Shown one piece after another: positions 10,868 to 21,615 of a DNA stretch of 64,000 nt (position 1 is its first letter; each line of letters opens with the position of its first letter). The translations under genes and the position numbers were made by a program. Source of the stretch: Malachius bipustulatus. Taxonomy: Eukaryota; Arthropoda; Insecta; Coleoptera; Melyridae. Location of the stretch: contig OU342633.1 in NCBI GenBank assembly GCA_910589415.1, positions 4,378,858 to 4,442,857 of the forward strand, in the 5' to 3' direction. Below the pieces are notes generated by a model. That model searched no databases and was not told the origin of the DNA. It worked only from the letters and a program-made list of their open reading frames with translations.

Positions 10868-11234
10868 TATAGTTCGTGTCCCCTTCTCAAAATCCGTCTT
10901 CTCAGAAACTAAGCATCGTACATCCTCAAGCAAAGCAAAAAAATTGCCCGAGGATGTACGACGCTTATACATATAGTTTCTGAGATATTCCCAGTGACCA
11001 TATTAATTACTCACCGGGTACTGGATGTTAACGCAAGGTGCAAATTAGAAGAAAATGTTCTTCCCTCAATTGGAGGAATTGTCCAGATGCCCCCCAGTAA
11101 TTTTCTTCCATATATGGTAGATACTTTTTGAAATCGCTCGGGTAAATCTGGGCAAAAGGCAATTAGCCGCGCAACGCAACGCACTAGACCCCTACTTCGA
11201 CATGACGGATTTTCAAAAGGGGACTCGAACTATA
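10868..11234. mobile_element. MITE with about 31-bp terminal inverted repeats
   Basis: The ends TATAGTTCGTGTCCCCTTCT and the reverse complement of 11204-11234 match with few changes (GACGGATTTTCAAAAGGGGA at the right). An inner imperfect inverted repeat (GAGGATGTACGACGCTT and partner) lies at about 10910-10985. It may be a TA-flanked element, but the target duplication is ambiguous in this TATA-rich context. There is no coding. Confidence 0.7.
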
Positions 11235-12022
11235 ATATAAAAGCCTGCTTTTCGTTCATTTGGGAGATTCAAGGCATTTTTGTCACCATCTCCGTAACTA
11301 AAATTGTGTTGACCAGAAATTTAATAATATTATTGTTTGTATTTTCATTCTTATGTAATGGAATAAAGTTGTTATACCTTCGGGGTTTGCAGATATACAT
11401 AATTTGGCGTTAAGAAAAAAACTCAAGTCATTGGTGATGAGATGTCATTAACTGTATACTTTATACCAAACATTTTATTAACTTAATTACCGGAGTAGCA
11501 ATTTATTGAATAGTTCTTGTAACATAGTATGCATTGAAAAATATGAAATGTTTTTTTGTAAAATTTAAACGGCTTTAGCTTACTGATCGTTAATAAATAA
11601 ACAAACATTTTGTTTATCAATAAATTAATTTCTCACTTGTCAAAAGCAAGTTATCCCTAAAATAAGGTTAGGCAACCCATAATATACAGTGTGTAAAAGT
11701 GTAAGTGGCAGTACATGGAGATCTTGGAAACGGCAAGATATACACGGTCGGTTAAATTAGAGAAAAGTTGCACAACTTAATGCTTAATGAGAATCTGAAT
11801 TTTTTCTTTGAATATTTCCAGTCATTGCTGAAATATCCTCAAAAAACTGAAAAATCAAAATTTCTTATTTTAACCATATCTTTTTTATTATTGGGAAATA
11901 ATGAATTATTTTTTGTAGGCTTACATAAGTCGTCAAAAGCTATCCACTTGGCATTACAAAAATTTTCAAAGCCGACTAGATCTCAGAGTTTTCATAGCCA
12001 ACTTTTGTTTTTCTTATAGCCG
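11235..12022. other. No gene seen
   Basis: AT-rich sequence, with an 83-codon open frame at 11768-12019 that has a random composition and no recognisable motif. Nothing else stands out. Confidence 0.5.
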
Positions 12023-12333
12023 CCATATTGGGTTTTTATGTCGTTCGGTATAAAATAAATCAAGGAAACCAAAAATTATTAACATTCGAAAAAATTAAAT
12101 TTTCAAGAATTGTGTTTTTTTTTTGCGGAAAAAACAAAAAAAAATTCACCCAATTACATTATTATGAAGTCATATTATTTGCTGTATGGTTTTTTACTTT
12201 TCATAATTATGATATTCGGTATGAAAAGTTTTTTTTTCGAAAAAGAATAAAATTTTTGATTTTTTTTAATGTTATTAATTTTGAGTTTCCTTAATTTATT
12301 TCATACCGAACGACATAAAAAACCAATATGCAT
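12023..12333. mobile_element. Hairpin MITE, ATGTCGTTCGGTAT ends
   Basis: The left end (CATATTGGGTTTTTATGTCG, then TTCGGTATAAAATAAATC) matches the reverse complement of the right end up to 12333. The interior is very AT-rich and non-coding. Confidence 0.68.
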
Positions 12334-12614
12334 TAAACTACCGCCAAACGGCTCGAACTCCATGGAAACCTAGAATATGATTTGGTTCAATTCAATTGAT
12401 GGCGATCGCAGGCCAATGTATGAAAACAACCTCAATAGGTCAAACTTCAGGACCACGTGAACTTAAAACTTCAACTAAATCACGACAACTGACAACAATG
12501 GCCACGTGAACGGTTTGTTTACTTGGAACCGTTTACGCTTAGCCCAACCTAGTGACGTCACACTGACGGCAGATAAGTAGTGAGCTACAAGACTTTAGTT
12601 ATCCTGAGGCTTAC

Positions 12615-12727
12615 CTCATCTAAGATTCTCTCACTGTACGAGCACTCGTAGCAGCAACCAGCCGCCATGTTGATTCCCAGCGTAGACGACGTTTTCTTGA
12701 AGCGGAATCTCGCAGCTGATCTGATAT
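12615..12727 (-). other. Possible exon with good splice signals but an in-frame stop
   Basis: A polypyrimidine tract and acceptor (TTTTTTATTGTAG) precede it, and a GAG|GTAAGC donor follows. Joined in phase to the upstream poly(A) polymerase exons, it begins ISDQL, which fits that family. It then diverges and meets a TAG five bases before the donor. Positions 12674-12711 match 7877-7914 in inverted orientation with one mismatch. It could be a rearranged exon, a 3' exon of a truncated gene, or chance. Confidence 0.35.
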
Positions 12728-12934
12728 CTACAATAAAAAATTGATTGGAGAGCTGCTCTATTGTGAGAAGGGGGGGATTTGAGATTTTACAAAATGTTTT
12801 TGCGTAAATGAAGCTAAGCTGTTCAAATAGTGGAAATATTTTAATCAATAAAACCTTGAAGGCAGCAACCAGCACTCAATTGAACTTGATAAAAAGCTGA
12901 ATTTGTCATTTTTCGTCAGTAAATAACTGCTTAC

Positions 12935-13590
12935 GCTATTGCATTTCTGTAGCTCGTCCGCTATTTGCGTATCGTTCAGGGCAGTTGTCCCATTTTCAAT
13001 TTCCAAGCTGGGCATTTCAATTTTACTCTTCACTTTAGAGCTCCTCTTCGACTGCGTCCTAAACCACAGAAACGGCGAATGGACAGGAACTACTTGTATG
13101 TCGTTCAAATGACTGCTAACCGAGAGGATGTTACTAACGCCAGTCTCATCAGCAAATTCTATTAGTATAAAGTGCTAAAAAAAATCATTTCAATTCTTGT
13201 AAAACAAACAAAGAAATAAAGTACCATATTATCCAAGCCTATGGTATAATGAAACATGTGTCGAACGTTCCCGAAGGAGCTGCAATGGGAGTGTAATTCA
13301 TTGACCGACTTTGCCGACTGCACTTGCACCAGAACGCTCCTCTCAGCTTCCGCTTTTCTCTGCTTGATGACGTCGATAAACGGGACATACTTTTGCGGTG
13401 CCCTTTCGACTGGACCTTGAATGCAATTCGAGTTATTTTGGAAATTGTTCAGACTCTAACCTAACAACTTACTTTGCTTGTGAGTGAATCTTGCTGGACA
13501 GTTCTTCAAGTTGCGTTTTTTCCGGGTGAAGATGTTCGAGAGGACTTGCGATTTCGAACAGTTTTTGTAACAGTTTGTGGTGGTTGTTAA
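12935..13590 (-). CDS. mtpap: Mitochondrial poly(A) polymerase-like gene, 5' exons (partial)
   Basis: Three minus-strand exons join in phase. Exon a is about 13473-13590 (acceptor side uncertain) with donor AAA|GTAAGT. Exon b is 13225-13415, acceptor TTCAAG, donor ATG|GTACTT. Exon c is 12935-13174, acceptor TTTTTTTTAG, donor AGC|GTAAGC. The peptide begins with a K/R/N/T-rich stretch like a mitochondrial presequence. Then come FIDVIKQRKAEAERSVLVQV, FGNVRHMFHYTIGL, HFILIEFADE and VVPVHSPFLWFR. This order matches the N-terminal RNA-binding-like domain of MTPAP, a nuclear-encoded enzyme that adds poly(A) to mitochondrial mRNAs. The nucleotidyltransferase domain (GS motif and aspartates) is not found downstream, and a foldback element abuts the 5' side. 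The start codon is not identified. The family call is from remembered similarity. Confidence 0.65.
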
Positions 13591-13657
13591 CTTGTTAAAA
13601 TTGAAGACATTTCTTACGAAACGAACTACTTAATAAAAATATTTGAAATTATGTATA

Positions 13658-14865
13658 TACAGGGTGTCCCATAATATGTGGGCAATCTCTCGGATTTGGG
13701 TAAATTTCGTAAAAATAAATGAAAAAATAGCTATAAAATTAATTCCTCAGTGACACCCCTACAAAGATATTAGCTGTTGAAGTTGAGGGTTGAAAATCAA
13801 TTTTTTGCAATAACTTTTTTATTTCTTGGCCTATTTTGATAATTTTTGGTTTTATTTTGTATTATTTTGGACTGTTTAGAATAGTGTTTCATAATCTTTG
13901 GTAGCACATACATAGACCTCGGGATGGCATAACCCATTCATTCACTTGAAAGAAAACAATAAAAATAATAATTTTACAGTTTTTTAAGGTTAATTTTCTT
14001 TTTATTTGATATTTTTTACATAAAAAATGTATCTTTATTTATTTCGATAGAGCGAACCGTTATCGAGATAAACGTCCTTCTAATAGGTGATGCGTCGCAG
14101 GAACTTTCTAAATTTCAAGTAAATTTTAACAAGATGGCTGACCTTTGACAGTAAATTGAGCAGGAAACAAAACAATAACTTAATTAAATACACGTCAAAT
14201 AGTGTCAAATATTTCATTTCATGCTGATTCAATTCTAACTGATTTTAAAATGAGTTACACAAACGCTGAATACGCAGAAAATCAGTTAGATTTGAATCTG
14301 CATAAATGAAATTTTTGACACTATTTGACGTGTATTTAATTAAGTTATTGTTTTGTTTCCTGCTCAATTTACTGTCAAGGGCAGCCATCTTGTTAAAATT
14401 TACTTGAAATTTAGAAAGTTCCTGCGACGCATCACCTATTAGAAGGACGTTTATCTCGATAACGGTTCGCTCTATCGAAATAAATAAAGATACATTTTTT
14501 ATGTAAAAAATATAAAATAAAAAGAAAATTAACCTTAAAAAACTGTAAAATTATTATTTTTATTGTTTTCTTTCAAGTGAATGAGGGAGTTATACCATCC
14601 CGAGGTCTATGTATGTGCTACCAAAGATTTTGAAACACTATTCTAAACAGTCCCAAATAATACAAAAGAAAACCAAAAATTATCAAAATCGGCCAAGAAA
14701 TAAAAAAGTTATTGCAAAAAATTGATTTTCAATCCTCAACTTCAACAGCTAATATCTTTGTAGGGGTGTCTCTGAGGAATTAATTTTATAGCTATTTTTT
14801 CATTTATTTTTACGAAATTTACCCAAATCCGGGAGATTGCCAACATATTATGGGACATCCTGTAT
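13658..14865. mobile_element. Long foldback element, ACAGGGTGTCCC ends
   Basis: Two arms of about 580 bp are reverse complements around an axis near 14262. The left end is TACAGGGTGTCCCATAATAT, and the right end mirrors it with one change (GGGACATCCTGTA). No coding is seen. It lies directly upstream of the first visible poly(A) polymerase exon and may have been inserted into its 5' exon or intron. Confidence 0.85.
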
Positions 14866-14986
14866 ATCATCGTGATACATGCCAAAACAAAACAAAGTCC
14901 AGAATTAATAAAAAAAAGAAAAGCGCAAGTGTCAGAATTATGAGTGATTGATGAGCGACACTATTGACACTAGGATGAAATTTCAT

Positions 14987-15109
14987 CTACTGTCGAGTCA
15001 TCAGAGGAGTGCGTTCATAATAAACGCCATGTGAATGATAAACAACCTACCGGGCGTTCCTGGTGTGTTGTGTTAAAGTGAACGCTCTCAGAGAAGTTTT
15101 CGACAGTAG
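14987..15109. mobile_element. Small hairpin element
   Basis: The ends CTACTGTCGA and TCGACAGTAG are inverted. The match extends imperfectly inward for about 30 bp (AGTGCGTTCA against TGAACGCTCT). The target duplication is unclear. Confidence 0.45.
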
Positions 15110-16598
15110 TTGTACATAACCTAATTTTTTTTCAGTAATAAATACTTTTTCAATCACGCGAGTCGTGTAATTTCCCGTTCGTCCTTGAATGTTGATGTTT
15201 ATATAATTTATTAATTTTAATTCATATATAACAGCTTTCGGTCAGGAAATTAAAATTGATCTGAATATTAAACAAGGTATAGCAATTGTAGCTTCGTTTA
15301 TAATAATTATAAATAATCAGATTTTTATGATGACTTCGAAGATAGTGATGATGAATGCGACTCTGTACTTATTAGAGGCTTATATTTTATGTTTTCCATT
15401 TTAGGTTTTATAGGTATTTTAACAAAACTATCCACATAACAAATATACCTAATTAAAACCAAAAACGGACGGTGGAACAAACAATAATTATTAAATCGAA
15501 CTTGAATCAGATTCTATTTCTACTCCATTCTCCAATAATTTCTAACCTAATAATATTTCATAATTTCATATTTAATAAATCACGAACCACTCGTTTTTGC
15601 TACTGCGCATGACGGGCGTTTTTCATCCATATAATTTCTTGGGATGAAAAGTTGTCTACCGTGCGATCACACGGCGTTCATTCTGAACGATGTAACTCTT
15701 TACCCAATGTTATTATGAACGGGTTAGGAAGTCGCCGTGTGCACACGGCGTTTATTATTATTAACGTACCCCGGAAAAAAACATGGAGGAGACCTCTGAA
15801 TAAAAAACTTCAGGAATTGCAAGCAGGGGCTTGGGTATGACACGGACGTATCAAATAATTTTTTATCTCGAGAACCGTTTGACCGATTTGGACCAGTCAA
15901 AGTTCAAATTACGCGTCTTCGAGAGCTCTTCATTTTTCGACAGGATATTTACAATGCTCAGAGTTGAATTAAGCGAGTTATGTGCAAAAAACCCATTGCC
16001 GATGTCTTCGCATGCACATTTCTCCTCCAGGGCGTCGATTAAATTTTTGAAAATGCCACCAAAATGAAGAAGGGGGGGGGTCCAACTTTATGAAAAAAAA
16101 ATAAAAAAAATTCTCGAGTCCAAGGCGGATGGAGCCTTTTTTTTTGACAGACCCTCTCCACTAATTTCTCACATATTATATATTCGCATGTTCCACACAA
16201 CACATAAAGCAGCATACCTAATTTTTATTGTCATTATCTATTTTAATTTCGGTGAACTGGCGCTCAGAATATTCCTGATGAGTTTTGTTGAGTTCTGCCA
16301 ACCATCGTAATCTATTGTGTGTGGTAGTATGGTAGTGGGATTCCATGAAAATTAATAATATAAAATAACAATAATTTGTTATCAGAAAATCAAAACAAAC
16401 ATAGAACATAACCTTGCTTTTCCGTTGTTTTCGTTCTTTACCTATTCTTTAAATGCTTGACACTCTTTATGTATTGTTTACGTATTCTTTACATTCTTTA
16501 CGTCAAACCTTAGAGGATGAATTCTTTACGCGTAAAGGCACATCACTGGAGATAGGTATACGTGGATTTATTTCTAAATAGTCTGCCAAGATCATATT
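15110..16598. other. No gene seen
   Basis: AT-rich sequence with scattered short ORFs that lack support. A small imperfect inverted repeat around CACACGGCGTT lies at about 15665-15750. A G-run and A-rich simple sequence lie at 16068-16110. Loosely repeated TATTCTTTAC-type words lie at about 16430-16530. The right edge holds the Copia-1 target duplication ATATT (16594-16598). Confidence 0.5.
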
Positions 16599-16845
16599 TG
16601 TTACGATTATTATTAATTAGGGTACCGGGCAAAATAATCATCATTACTTTCTATAAACAAACATCTATTTATTGTAATAATAGTTGTAGAAAATAAAATT
16701 AACAAACAGACAAGCACATTCTTATTCTTTAATATCGAGAGTGAGTATCGACAATCGAGTTGAACTTCCTGGTTCTTTTTGTTCAGTTCACTTTTGGTTC
16801 AGCAATATCCCAACGCTAAATTGCGCTCTAACTCTTATCTCAACA
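16599..16845 (-). repeat. 3' LTR of Copia-1
   Basis: 247 bp; no difference seen from 24078-24324. The minus-strand reading starts TGTTGAGATAAG and ends CGTAACA. Confidence 0.95.
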
Positions 16846-17125
16846 CTCCTCCTCGATTTGACAATTTTTCTTTTTCTTCTTACTTTCACTTCACAAATTC
16901 TATGACATAAATTTAAAAAATAATTCCACACAAGTAATTGTTTCAAAGATAACATGTACATATACAAAAAAAGAAAATTGCTGAAAATCGCATACATTTA
17001 ATTATAGAGAACCTTATCTCTAAGTTTACAAAAAATGTCTTTACACAGAGATTTTGTTAACATATCTGATAAATTTTCACAAGTGGGCACATATTCGACA
17101 GATACAATTTTACGAGATACTAGTG

Positions 17126-17270
17126 CCCGTATTCACAAACGATAATTTCCTAAATAATTACGTAATTATTTAAATGAGTGAGATGGAGATATGCAGTTTT
17201 TTTGCAATAGAATGAGATGGGGATAATTGATTACGTAATTATTTAGGAAATTATCGTTTGTGAATACGGG
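17126..17270. mobile_element. 145-bp hairpin MITE inside Copia-1
   Basis: The ends CCCGTATTCACAAACGATAA and its reverse complement are perfect over about 45 bp. The insertion lies in the RNase H end of Copia-1 pol, and recognisable pol sequence resumes on both sides. The flanks show at most a 2-bp TG repeat. Confidence 0.85.
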
Positions 17271-17623
17271 TGTCGATCTTTCAAGTAATGATTTTTGATG
17301 TCTATGTGTTTAGCTCTTTTAGAGTTTTCATTACTTTTTGACATTAAAATTGAGCTTTTATTATCACAAAATAACACTGCACCATTCTTCAATTTAAAAT
17401 CATACAAAATACCCTTAAGATTTACCAATTCTTGTGCACTTGCAGCTGCTGCTACATATTCCGCTTCTGCGGTGGATAGAGCTACACAAGTTTGCTTTTT
17501 AGAAAACCAAGCTACAACATTTTTACCATGAAAAATTAAACATCCACTGACACTTTTTCGATCTTGCTTATCAGATGCCCAATCAGAATCTGAATAAGCT
17601 TTTAAGTTATCAATTTCTCCTAC
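17271..17623 (-). pseudogene. Copia-1 RNase H fragment
   Basis: This holds the copia RNase H signature: AYSDSDWASD, VALSTAEAEY, FCDNKSSILM and KHIDIKNHYLK. It is cut off from RT by the two Harbinger-type elements at 17624-20509 and from its C-terminus by the hairpin at 17126-17270. The last pol codons lie at about 17010-17125. Confidence 0.88.
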
Positions 17624-19044
17624 CCCCAATATTATAAAGGCTCATTAAGTAGCTCGTTAACAAACGGGCTATTAGTCTTAATGAAAAATTAAGTTTCGAT
17701 CGGGTATTATAAAGCAAAACATTCCAGACCCTAACGGGCTATTAGTTAAAGACGGAAGTCGTCATATTTAATGAGAAATTTAATGAACTTTTGGGCCGAA
17801 TTCAAACGAATGGCTGTGCCTACGAGAGGCTACGGACCGAAAGGTTCCGATGCTGGTGAAATAATTGAATACTCCAGACTCCACGTCACGCGGTCGGGCG
17901 AGGCGTCTCTGTCACTGTGAAAAATAATAAGTTGGGTTAGTTGTCAGTAATGTCAGTGCCAGTGCGTACATCTACCTATATGAGCCCGCGCTAACTGCAA
18001 GCTGCTGTTGTGTTGTGTTTTGTGTTATTATTGTGTTAAAAACTAAACAGACAATAATTTAAATGTGAGTGAATAGTTCGAAAGTGTCAACAGGACTAGA
18101 TCACCTGTCTCTAGGACTTCTGAGACTCACCCGGTGCTGTTCCTCTTTGTCAGAAGATGAGAGAAATGAATGAGAGCTCAGACATTCTGAAAACACCATT
18201 TTTCATACCTATTTATTATTTTATTTCAATGTAATGTCAATCTGTAATGCATAATAAAGTTGTTTAATCTTAGCTGGTTTTATTATTTAATAATAGTACT
18301 TAGATACTGTAGCAAAGTAAAGAAAAGAAGTTAAGAATACATTGGCTGATTGTGTTATTTATTACCTACTTGAACTTCTCCTGCGGGAGTAATAATAATT
18401 ATTTTTTATTTATTTATTTTTGAAACACATTTCCTTCCTTCCTAGCTTTTTTACCAAGAAGTAGGTAGGTGTAATTTGAGTAATAACGAAGTATCTAAAC
18501 GTAAGGTAAGTATTGAAATTATTATTTTGGCTTACTTATAGTAAAGTTCATCAATGAAATGGGTGGGTGTGTGGTTTTATCAAGCTATGGGTACCTACCT
18601 ACATACTATTAATAGATAGGTATAATAAAGGTAGTGCTATTGATAAGAATGAAAAATTCAATTTTCATTATTTTTTCTCATTAAACCTATAAGTAATCAT
18701 TCAAAAAGTATTCTAAATTAGTGGATTATTGAATAAAAACTAGATTCAGTCAAAATTGTATTTATTTAGAATGAAATTATATCAATCCATTTGACATTTC
18801 ATTTCGTTAAGTCCCTTAATCGGTAGAATTCTGGTGATTAGTTATTGCCCCGACTTAACGAGCTACTTCTAACCTAAAAATGGTAAAAAATACCTTTATA
18901 AGACGCTTAATGAAGAAATCTGCCCATTAGCCTAATGAGAAAAGTTAACGATTTCAGTTGTCAAAACCTTTATAAGACGCTTAATAGCCCGTTTGGACTT
19001 AATAGCCCGTTAAAAAGTTCATTAACCCGTTATAATACTCGCCG
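17624..19044 (-). mobile_element. Harbinger-type non-autonomous element A1
   Basis: This is a 1.42-kb copy in the opposite orientation to A2 (19056-20509), and nearly its mirror image. The inner terminus, read from 19044, is CGGCGAGTATTATAACGGG. The outer terminus (CCAATATTATAAAGG) has lost the first bases seen in the other copies. It has no ORF. TAA borders it at 19045-19047; the matching left duplication is degraded. Confidence 0.8.
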
Positions 19045-19055
19045 TAAATCTCTTA

Positions 19056-20509
19056 CGGCGAGTATTATAACGGGTTAATGAACTTTTTAACGGGCTATTA
19101 AGTCCAAACGGGCTATTAAGCGTCTTATAAAGGTTTTGACAACTGAAATCGTTAACTTTTCTCATTAGGCTAATAGATCGTTAGGCTAATGGGCAGATTT
19201 TTTCATTAAGCGTCTTATAAAGGTATTTTTTACCATTTTTAGGTTAGAAGTAGCTCCTTAAGTCGGGGCAATAACTAATCACCAGAATTCTACCGATTAA
19301 GGGACTTAACGAAATGAAATGTCAAATGGATTGATATATTTTCATTCTAAATAAATACAATTTTGACTGAATCTAGTTTTTATTCAATAATCCACTAATT
19401 TAGAATACTTTTTTGAATGACTACTTATAGGTTTAATGAGAAAAAATAATGAAAATTGAATTTTTCATTCTTATCAATAGCACTACCTTTATACCTATCT
19501 TTTATAGTATGTAGGTAGGTACCCATAGCTTGATAAAACCACACACTCACCCATTTCATTGATGAACTTTACTATTATAAGTAAGCCAAAATAATAATTT
19601 CAATACTTACCTTACGTTTAGGTACTTCGTTATTACTCAAATTACACCTACCTACTTCTTGGTAAAAAAGCTAGGAAGGTAATAAATGTGTTTCAAAAAT
19701 TAATAAATAAAAAATAATTATCATTACTCCCGCAGGAGCCAAGTTCAAGTAGGTAATAACACAATCAGCCAATGTATTCTTAACTTCTTTTCTCTACTTT
19801 GCTACAGTATCTACTATTATTAAATAATAAAACCAGCTAAGTTAAACAACAAATTTATTATGTATTACAGATTGACATTACATTGAAATAAAATAATAAT
19901 TATTAATACCTAATAATTGGAATAAATAGGTGTAAAATGGTGTTTTCAGAATGTCTCAGCTCTCATTCACTCGTCTTCTGACAAAGAGGAACAGCACCCG
20001 GTGAGTTTCAGAAGTCCTAGAGATAGGAGACAGGTGGTCTAGTCCTTTTAACACTTTCGAACTATTCACTTCACTCACATTTAAATTATTGTCTGTTCAG
20101 TTTTTAACACAATATTAACACAAAACACAACACACAACAGCAGCTAGCAGTCAGCGCAGGCTCATAGGTAGATATACGCACTGGCACTGACAGTATACTG
20201 ACACAGAATACTGACACTCACTAACCCAACTTCTGGTGTGACCGCGTGACGTGGAGTATGTATTCTATTATTTCACCACCATCGGAACATTTCGGTCCGT
20301 AGCCTCTCGTAGGCACAGCCATTCGTTTGAATTCGGCCCAAAAACTCATTAAATTCCTCATTAAATATGGCGACTTCCGTCTTTAACTAATAGCCCGTTA
20401 GGACCTGGAATGTTTTGCTTTATAATACCCGATCGAAACTTAATTTTTCATTAAGACTAATAGCCCGTTTGTTAACGAGCTACTTAATGAGCCTTTATAA
20501 TATTGGCTG
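19056..20509 (+). mobile_element. Harbinger-type non-autonomous element A2
   Basis: This 1454-bp element has imperfect 19-bp terminal inverted repeats, CGGCGAGTATTATAACGGG and CAGCCAATATTATAAAGG. A perfect TTA flanks both sides (19053-19055 and 20510-20512). A 3-bp TTA/TAA duplication is typical of PIF/Harbinger. ACGGGCTATTA-type motifs recur near both ends. There is no transposase. It is inserted in Copia-1 pol between RT and RNase H. Confidence 0.82.
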
Positions 20510-20512
20510 TTA

Positions 20513-21615
20513 ATATTTTTGACGTAAGTCAACCCTTTATTTTTCGTAGCCTGTAGATAACGTAACACTCTTCTACCTGCGTTCCATGCTTCTGTTGTTG
20601 GCTTATCAAGAAATCTGCTTAAATATGACACCGAAAATGTTATATCAGGTCGAGTAGTTGTTGACAAATACATTAAACTTCCTATCAACTGTCTATATGG
20701 AACATCTACTATTTCACTGCTTTCATTATACTGAAAACCTTTTTCCATAGGTGTAGATTTACCATTACATTGCTCCATATTAAAGTTATTTAATATCTTC
20801 GTTATGAATTTTTTCTGATCTATTATTATCTCTCCTTTATCCTTCATCCAAGTTATATTCATACCAAGAAAATTTTTAATTTCACCCAAATCTTTTGCTT
20901 GAAAATATTCTTTCAACAATGACAATGTTTTCTCGACATTTGCTCTATTTCCAGTAACCAACATATCGTCTACATAAATTAAAATCCAAACTTCATTGCT
21001 GCAGTATAAACAACAATCATATTTTGATCTTTCAAAGTTATTTGCTATTGCAAAATCATTGAAAGTATCATTCCACACTTTTGGCGATTCTTTGAGACCA
21101 TACAAGGCTCTATTCAGCTTCAAAACTTTTGAGTTTGTTTTAAATCCGTCAGGTGGATAAATATACACTTCTGTATCTAATCTGCCATTTAAAAAAGCTG
21201 TAGGAATGTCTAGTTGTCTTATATCCCAATCTTCCTGTAATGCTATCGACAATAACAACCGTATTGTTGACATACGAGCTACTGGAGCATATACTGGCTG
21301 AAACTGACTCTCCTCCTTAAGTTGGAAACCCTTTGCCACAATTCTGGCTTTCTTTGTTCCATCATCCTTAGTTCTAAATACCCATTTCGTTTGTATAGCT
21401 GTCTTTCCCTCTGGTAATTTTGTTTCACTCCATGTTACTAATTTTTTATGCGAATCTAGTTCCTTTTCAATTGCTTCACTCCAACCTTTTAATTCTATAG
21501 CTTCATTATAATTACTTGGATCATTATTTTGAGACGTAAGTAAGCAATATGCTGAGTATGTTTCATACTCGTTCAAATATTTTGGAGTATTAATTTTTCT
21601 CCCTCGATTAGTCAC
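20513..21615 (-). pseudogene. Copia-1 reverse transcriptase part of pol
   Basis: The frame carries a copia RT with KWVFRTKDDGTKKARIVAKG, LDIPTAFLNG and the catalytic box YVDDMLVTG, then PYRQLIGSLMYL. It is out of frame with the integrase part. Near 21700-21722 an 11-bp unit (CACAGTCTTGT) is repeated in tandem, which shifts the frame. At 20512 the A2 element interrupts it; codons below that come from A2. Confidence 0.9.

Noticed and set aside
11768..12294. Two ORFs of 83 and 88 codons
   Set aside because: Composition is that of AT-rich non-coding DNA (runs of F, K, N and I), and the second lies in a hairpin element.
17624..20509. Single 2.9-kb foldback transposon
   Set aside because: The centre is not terminal sequence, A2 has its own TTA duplication, and a third copy (60387-61844) exists as a single arm.
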